Below are positions 6,709-10,203 of a DNA stretch of 10,203 nucleotides, in pieces. Origin of the DNA: Chitinophagaceae bacterium (lineage in GTDB: Bacteria; Bacteroidota; Bacteroidia; Chitinophagales; Chitinophagaceae); the NCBI GenBank assembly GCA_947461645.1, contig CANHMN010000044.1:1-10203 (forward strand), written 5' to 3'. The notes under the pieces are model-generated. The model worked only from the letters and a program-made list of their open reading frames with translations, was not told the DNA's origin and made no database searches. Numbering within the stretch: the first letter of the stretch is position 1; every line of letters starts with the position of its first letter. A program made the translations under genes and the position numbers.

Positions 6709-6819
6709 GGATTACCATCGGTGATCCCAAAAGTGGGGGCTAAAACCAAGAAAAACCAACGTGGCTTCGCCGCTGTTTTTTCACTCGCACCAACTCGCTC
6801 AAGCAAGCTTGGCTCGTTG
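6709..6819. repeat. Direct repeat, copy 1 (111 bp)
   Basis: First of two direct copies spaced 140 bp start to start. It begins GGATTACC and ends GGCTCGTTG. The two copies differ at about six or seven positions plus one base in a G-run. Inside are a small hairpin (GTGGC, TTC loop, GCCGC) followed by TGTTTTTT, and an imperfect hairpin at 6791-6819 with outer arms CAAC/GTTG and inner arms CAAGC/GCTTG. There is no open frame of note. It looks like a dispersed non-coding repeat element rather than a gene. Confidence 0.85.
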
Positions 6820-6848
6820 TTGTACTTTTTTCTAAAGGATAAGAAACG

Positions 6849-6960
6849 GGATTACCTGCGGTGATCCCAAAAGTGGGGGGCTAAAACCAAGAAAAACCAC
6901 CGTGGCTGCGCCGCTGTTTTTTCACTCGCTCCAACTCGCTCAAGCAAGCTTGGCTCGCTG
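6849..6960. repeat. Direct repeat, copy 2 (112 bp)
   Basis: Second copy, about 94% identical by eye to copy 1, with one extra G in the G-run and the same GTGGC/GCCGC hairpin (loop changed from TTC to TGC) ahead of a T-run. The 29 nt between the copies are unrelated to the repeat. The copy ends about 10 nt before the terminator of the tRNA-Ser gene. Confidence 0.85.
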
Positions 6961-6969
6961 CCGCTCATG

Positions 6970-6997
6970 AAAAAACCTGCGATTTCTCGCAGGTTTT
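6970..6997 (-). terminator. Intrinsic terminator of tRNA-Ser
   Basis: A perfect 11-bp stem, AAAACCTGCGA (6972-6982) with TCGCAGGTTTT (6987-6997), closes a 4-nt loop. Read on the - strand it ends in six T residues (complement of 6970-6975). It starts 11 nt after the 3' end of the tRNA gene, as expected for its terminator. Confidence 0.85.
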
Positions 6998-7007
6998 ACT
7001 TGGTTTG

Positions 7008-7092
7008 CGGAGAGAGAGGGATTCGAACCCCCGGACCTTTAACAGTCAACGGTTTTCAAGACCGCCGCAATCGACCACTCTGCCATCTCTCC
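7008..7092 (-). tRNA. tRNA-Ser (anticodon UGA)
   Basis: An 85-nt class II tRNA. The acceptor stem pairs GGAGAGA with TCTCTCC, with a G discriminator. The D arm contains the TGGCAGAGTGGTC-type sequence, the anticodon stem is GCGGT/ACCGT around loop CTTGAAA (anticodon TGA; complement at 7056-7058), a long variable arm pairs GAC with GTC, and the T arm has GGGGG, TTCGAAT, CCCTC. The long variable arm and the anticodon both indicate serine, reading UCA and probably other UCN codons. The 3' CCA is not encoded and must be added after transcription. Confidence 0.96.
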
Positions 7093-7096
7093 GCGG

Positions 7097-7127
7097 CAAA
7101 AGTAATACTTAGCTTTTTACAAACAAA
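7097..7127 (-). promoter_or_regulatory. Promoter of tRNA-Ser
   Basis: On the - strand TTTG (complement of 7124-7127), a 19-nt spacer and TACTTTTG (complement of 7097-7104) match the Bacteroidota vegetative promoter consensus TTTG-N19-TAnnTTTG fully. The -7 element ends only 4 nt before the mature 5' end of the tRNA, so transcription would begin at or next to the first tRNA base. Confidence 0.7.
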
Positions 7128-7174
7128 AAATTTGTGAATATTATATTTAAAAAGGCATTTCCGGTTGGTATTTT

Positions 7175-7206
7175 TTTGTTTTCAAAGGCCAAAATCGGTA
7201 GTTTTG
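7175..7206 (+). promoter_or_regulatory. Promoter of the metalloprotease gene
   Basis: TTTG (7175-7178), a 20-nt spacer and TAGTTTTG (7199-7206) match the Bacteroidota consensus at every defined base. The start site would be near 7212, leaving a leader of about 55 nt. The leader holds a 7-bp hairpin, AATCATC/GATGATT (7235-7254), ending 12 nt before the ATG. Confidence 0.65.
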
Positions 7207-7266
7207 GTACTCTTAATAAATTTATACCAATATCAATCATCCACTTAGATGATTAAATGAATTAAA

Positions 7267-9771
7267 ATGAAAAAAAATCTATTTCAATTTCTAGCTACAA
7301 TTTTACTATTTGCTTGTTCTTACACAACTCAAGCGCAACAACAAATATGGAACGAAGCTAAAGAAAGCCGTTTTGATCAGTCATTAATAGAAGGATTTAA
7401 CATGCCCTCTGTTTATAAAGTTTATGATCTTGATTTGAATGCATTTAAATCTTTGTTGACCTCTGCCCCATCAGAAAGAATAGCATCAACAGATGAATCA
7501 TCTTGTGTTGTTTCTTTTCCTGTTGCTGATGGCTCAATTAAGCACTTCAGGGTTTTAGAGGCACCGGTTATGCATCCTGACTTAGCAGCTAAATATCCAG
7601 GAATCAGCTCCTACATAGGTCGTGGGATCGAAGATCCATCATCAACAGTTAGATTTGACATATCTCCGGATGCAACAAATGCTGTTATCATGTCTGGTAA
7701 AAGCACTACAGTTTATGTAGACCACATATCTGGAAATTATTACAGAGTTACCTCAAGAGATTATTTTAACGCTCATAAGTCTTTTAATTGCAATACTCCT
7801 GTTTTTACATCAAATGAAACAGGCTCAAATAATACTCAAAGACCTGAAAACGCTAATCAGCCCAAACTAAGAACCTACAGATTGGCATTGCTTTCAGGAG
7901 GTGAATTTTCTTTACATTTCATTCAACCATCGGATGTAACAAATCAACAAAAAAAGGCAAGGGTTCTCGCTGCACAAAATACCATCATGACAAGAGCCAA
8001 TGCTATTTTTGAAAGAGATTTTGCCATCAGATTGGTTCTAATACCCAACAATGATACCCTTATTTATTTGACAGCAGCTTCAGATCCAATTGCCAATGCA
8101 TCAAGTCCGAGCGGATCCTCCAATCAAAGTGCTATGAATTCTAGAGTTGGTTCATCTAACTACGATATAGGTCATACGCAAAGCAAAGGATCAGACAATG
8201 GTAATGCCGGTTGTATAGGTTGTGTATGTGTTACTGGTAAAGGATTAGGCTGGACAGTATACAGCAATCCATCTTTGTTGAATTTTTATGTTGTTGATTA
8301 CATGGCCCATGAAATGGGGCATCAAATGGGAGCAAACCATACCTTTACCTTCAATTTGGAGGGATCAACAGTACAAGTTGAGCCTGGAAGTGGAATAACT
8401 GTTATGGGCTATGCAGGAATTACAGGATCTACTGATATCGCAGCACACAGCATAGACAATTTCCATTCTAAAAGTGTTGAACAAGTTACCAATTACCTTT
8501 ACAATGGAAGTGGTAATTCATGTGCAGTTTCCATCAACAACAACAATCAGATTCCTACTGCAAATGCAGGAGCTGATTATACCATTCCAAAATCTACCCC
8601 ATTTATCTTAACAGGTACAGGAACAGACGCTGATTTGGCAGATACTTTAACTTATTGCTGGGAGCAAATTGATTTAAAAACCAGCACCTCTAACAGCTCT
8701 ATACCAAATTCAACCTTCACTACAGGACCATTGTTCAGATCATATTCTCCTTCTACCAATCCTAAACAATTCTATCCTCAATTGCAATTCGTGCTTTCAG
8801 GTGCAAATGGAACTACATGGGAGCGTCTCCCATCTGTTGCAAGAAATATGAATTTTAGGTTGTTGGTAAGGGATAATCGCATTGGCGGTGGAGGCAACAG
8901 ATCAGACAATATGGTGGTAACAGTTGCTTCATCTGGACCTTTCTCCGTTTCAGCTCCTAATACATCTGTTACATGGGCTGGAGGTTCTACACAAAATATC
9001 ACATGGAGTGTAAACAATACAACAGCTGCACCAGTTAGCTGCGCGAACGTAAAAATTTCTTTATCAACCGATGGTGGTCAAACCTTCCCTACTGTCTTAG
9101 CAGCAAGTACAGCTAATGATGGATCAGAAACGATAACATTGCCAAACATTGCCACCACAACAGCAAGAATCAAAGTAGAAGCTGTAGGAAATATATTCTA
9201 TGATATTTCAAACACTAACTTTATCATAACAAGTACTGTTCCTGTTACACTCGCATCTTTTGATGCCACGGTGACCGATAAAAATAAAGTAAAATTAAAT
9301 TGGTCTGTAGCTAACGCTACTAACTTGTCAACATTTGAAATTGAAAAGTCAATAAACGCAACCAACTGGCAGTTTGTAGGGTCTGTTAATGCGAACAACA
9401 ACTCTACTCAAAGCAATTACGAATCATTCGATAATTCTCCTTTCAATGGGGTAAGTTACTATCGTTTAAAACTCATTGATGCAGACAGAAGGTTTGTTTA
9501 CTCAGAAATTAAAAAAGTAAGTATTGCTAAGGCAATAAAGGATATAGTAATTATCAAACCTTTAGACAACAATTTGATAACGCTGCAGCTTAACAATGGA
9601 ATGAAATTGGAAGACATAAATGCAGTGACCATTTTCGCTTCAAATGGTCAAAAGATATACAGCGCTCAACAATATAACCAACCAATTAATTTGGGTAAAC
9701 TCCCTAAAGGAACATACGTTGTTGTTGTAAATACAACCACAGTTACTTTCAGCGAAAAAGTTTCTTTTTAG
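7267..9771 (+). CDS. Secreted reprolysin-like zinc metalloprotease with T9SS C-terminal sorting domain
   Basis: An 834-residue exported protease. Residues 1-24 form a Sec signal peptide (MKKN, hydrophobic core, cleavage after TTQA). A pro-region (about 25-200) precedes a metzincin catalytic domain (about 200-420) with the zinc motif HEMGHQMGANH (H348, E349, H352, H358) and Met-turn M380 in TVMGYAG, as in M12B/reprolysin-like peptidases. A CxxCxC cluster (C316, C319, C321) lies just before the zinc helix. Then come a PKD-like domain (about 430-555, PTANAGADYTI), an Ig-like domain (about 557-656), a fibronectin-III-like domain (about 659-755, PVTLASFDATV...LNWSVA) and a T9SS type A sorting domain (about 759-834) with FASNGQKIYS and LPKGTYVVVV, which directs export across the outer membrane and is then removed. 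It has its own promoter and terminator, so it is monocistronic. Substrate unknown; extracellular protein digestion is likely. Confidence 0.9.
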   Translation: MKKNLFQFLATILLFACSYTTQAQQQIWNEAKESRFDQSLIEGFNMPSVYKVYDLDLNAFKSLLTSAPSERIASTDESSCVVSFPVADGSIKHFRVLEAPVMHPDLAAKYPGISSYIGRGIEDPSSTVRFDISPDATNAVIMSGKSTTVYVDHISGNYYRVTSRDYFNAHKSFNCNTPVFTSNETGSNNTQRPENANQPKLRTYRLALLSGGEFSLHFIQPSDVTNQQKKARVLAAQNTIMTRANAIFERDFAIRLVLIPNNDTLIYLTAASDPIANASSPSGSSNQSAMNSRVGSSNYDIGHTQSKGSDNGNAGCIGCVCVTGKGLGWTVYSNPSLLNFYVVDYMAHEMGHQMGANHTFTFNLEGSTVQVEPGSGITVMGYAGITGSTDIAAHSIDNFHSKSVEQVTNYLYNGSGNSCAVSINNNNQIPTANAGADYTIPKSTPFILTGTGTDADLADTLTYCWEQIDLKTSTSNSSIPNSTFTTGPLFRSYSPSTNPKQFYPQLQFVLSGANGTTWERLPSVARNMNFRLLVRDNRIGGGGNRSDNMVVTVASSGPFSVSAPNTSVTWAGGSTQNITWSVNNTTAAPVSCANVKISLSTDGGQTFPTVLAASTANDGSETITLPNIATTTARIKVEAVGNIFYDISNTNFIITSTVPVTLASFDATVTDKNKVKLNWSVANATNLSTFEIEKSINATNWQFVGSVNANNNSTQSNYESFDNSPFNGVSYYRLKLIDADRRFVYSEIKKVSIAKAIKDIVIIKPLDNNLITLQLNNGMKLEDINAVTIFASNGQKIYSAQQYNQPINLGKLPKGTYVVVVNTTTVTFSEKVSF

Positions 9772-9795
9772 TTCTGAATTACTCACAAATAATTT

Positions 9796-9819
9796 AAGCC
9801 ACCTACGGGTGGCTTTTTT
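9796..9819 (+). terminator. Intrinsic terminator of the metalloprotease gene
   Basis: An 8-bp G/C-rich stem, AAGCCACC (9796-9803) with GGTGGCTT (9808-9815), around a TACG tetraloop is followed by a T-run to 9819. It lies 24 nt after the stop codon. Confidence 0.92.
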
Positions 9820-9978
9820 AATATTGCTCCATTTGACAAGCAGTACTTTTAGCCATGAATAAAAGCTCAAAAATGTACAATCTTTTTTGGTTTAAGTATC
9901 AATTGAAGATTGTTGCCCATTTGCTAAACAAAATCACTGTTTCATTGTATATCATAGATTAAAAATCAAACCTAAATC
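9820..9978. other. A/T-rich gap before katG
   Basis: No gene, RNA or repeat element is visible in this part of the 303-bp gap. The only structure seen is an 8-bp inverted repeat, ACAATCTT (9877-9884) with AAGATTGT (9906-9913), around a 21-nt loop. It has no T-run and no clear promoter overlap, so its meaning is unknown. Confidence 0.4.
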
Positions 9979-10010
9979 ATCAATTTAACATTCAAATTGA
10001 TTTAATTTTG
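9979..10010 (+). promoter_or_regulatory. katG promoter with overlapping inverted-repeat operator candidate
   Basis: TAATTTTG (10003-10010) is a perfect Bacteroidota -7 element. Directly upstream, ATCAATTT (9979-9986) and AAATTGAT (9994-10001) form a perfect 8-bp dyad with a 7-nt spacer. The dyad covers the -33 region, where no good TTG is present, a layout typical of activator-dependent promoters. OxyR, a LysR-type regulator known to control catalase genes in Bacteroides, is a reasonable candidate, and PerR is an alternative. The regulator identity is inference. Confidence 0.5.
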
Positions 10011-10074
10011 CAGTCTGCTTCACTAATGGTCTAAACTTATTTAAACAACTAACTAATACAATCTACAATCAATT

Positions 10075-10203
10075 ATGGGAACTGAACATCAACAAGCAAC
10101 ATCCGAAGGAAAATGTCCTTTTACCGGCTTATCAGCGTCACAGAAGCTTTCTTCCGGAATGGTAACATCCAATAAAGATTGGTGGCCGAATCAACTCAGG
10201 TTA
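10075..10203 (+). CDS. katG: Catalase-peroxidase KatG, N-terminal fragment cut by window end
   Basis: Only the first 43 codons are present; the frame runs off the window. The peptide carries the family's N-terminal signature: KCPF (13-16) followed by TSNKDWWPNQLRL (31-43), which precedes the haem-binding part of catalase-peroxidases. The complete enzyme, usually about 720-760 residues, is a cytosolic haem protein that removes hydrogen peroxide by both catalase and peroxidase activity. The ATG at 10075 gives the usual short leader before CPF. A -7 element 64 nt upstream and the overlapping dyad suggest peroxide-responsive control. The active-site residues lie outside the window, so function is inferred from the N-terminus only. 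Confidence 0.9.
   Translation, partial: MGTEHQQATSEGKCPFTGLSASQKLSSGMVTSNKDWWPNQLRL

Noticed and set aside
6740..6785. Terminator-like hairpin plus T-run on the + strand inside repeat copy 1
   Set aside because: The stem is only 5 bp with a wobble pair, and no + strand gene lies upstream to be terminated; treated as part of the repeat.
6709..6960. Possible CRISPR array
   Set aside because: Only two copies, each over 110 bp and imperfect, with one 29-nt intervening sequence and no cas gene in view.
6961..7092. tRNA-Ser as an integration site for a mobile element
   Set aside because: No integrase, no duplicated tRNA 3' end and no phage or conjugation gene is visible in the window.
7300..7320. 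Lipoprotein signal (LFAC) in the protease N-terminus
   Set aside because: Phenylalanine at -2 is atypical for a lipobox, and a good signal peptidase I site (TTQA) follows; T9SS sorting with a C-terminal domain fits ordinary signal cleavage better.
8778..9017. Open frame on the - strand inside the metalloprotease
   Set aside because: Lies fully inside a well-supported gene and shows no recognisable domain or start signal; same judgement for the other short opposite-strand frames at 1039-1305, 1424-1660, 3084-3296, 3900-4130, 4279-4497, 9198-9401 and 9640-9870.

Overview
The window looks like a chromosome segment of a Bacteroidota bacterium, plausibly from the Chitinophagaceae/Sphingobacteriia side, although that finer placement is inference. 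Supporting signs are the low G+C, the near absence of Shine-Dalgarno sequences, several promoters of the Bacteroidota type (TTG or TTTG, about 19-20 nt, then TAnnTTTG), and a secreted metalloprotease ending in a type IX secretion (T9SS) sorting domain.

Left part (1-4977, all + strand): a TylF/MycF-like SAM-dependent O-methyltransferase is followed by a 203-bp gap. Then comes a probable three-gene operon: a PHYHD1-like Fe(II)/2-oxoglutarate dioxygenase (987-1820), a xylose-isomerase-like TIM-barrel isomerase/epimerase (1866-2708) and a B12-binding-type radical SAM protein (2779-4977) with an unusual CX4CX2C cluster motif and a TTG start. The set looks like a small-molecule or lipid modification pathway whose product cannot be named from sequence.

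Middle part (5001-6640, all - strand, read right to left): an ECF sigma factor, a small single-pass membrane protein (probable anti-sigma) and a membrane-anchored periplasmic Spy/CpxP/CnrX-like protein with a long proline-rich tail. The tight packing (4-nt gap, then 17-nt overlap) suggests one envelope-stress or metal-sensing signalling unit. It converges on the radical SAM gene with only 23 bp between stop codons.

Right part: 6641-7007 holds two copies of a 111-112 bp direct repeat and the terminator of a tRNA-Ser(UGA) gene on the - strand, which has its own well-formed promoter. A strong Bacteroidota promoter then drives an 834-residue secreted, T9SS-sorted reprolysin-like zinc metalloprotease, closed by a clear intrinsic terminator. 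The window ends in the first 43 codons of katG (catalase-peroxidase), preceded by an 8-7-8 inverted repeat that could be a redox-regulator operator.

Nothing in the window is a known defence system, insertion sequence, CRISPR array or prophage. The parts least explained by known biology are the dioxygenase/isomerase/radical SAM cassette and the sigma-linked sensor triad.
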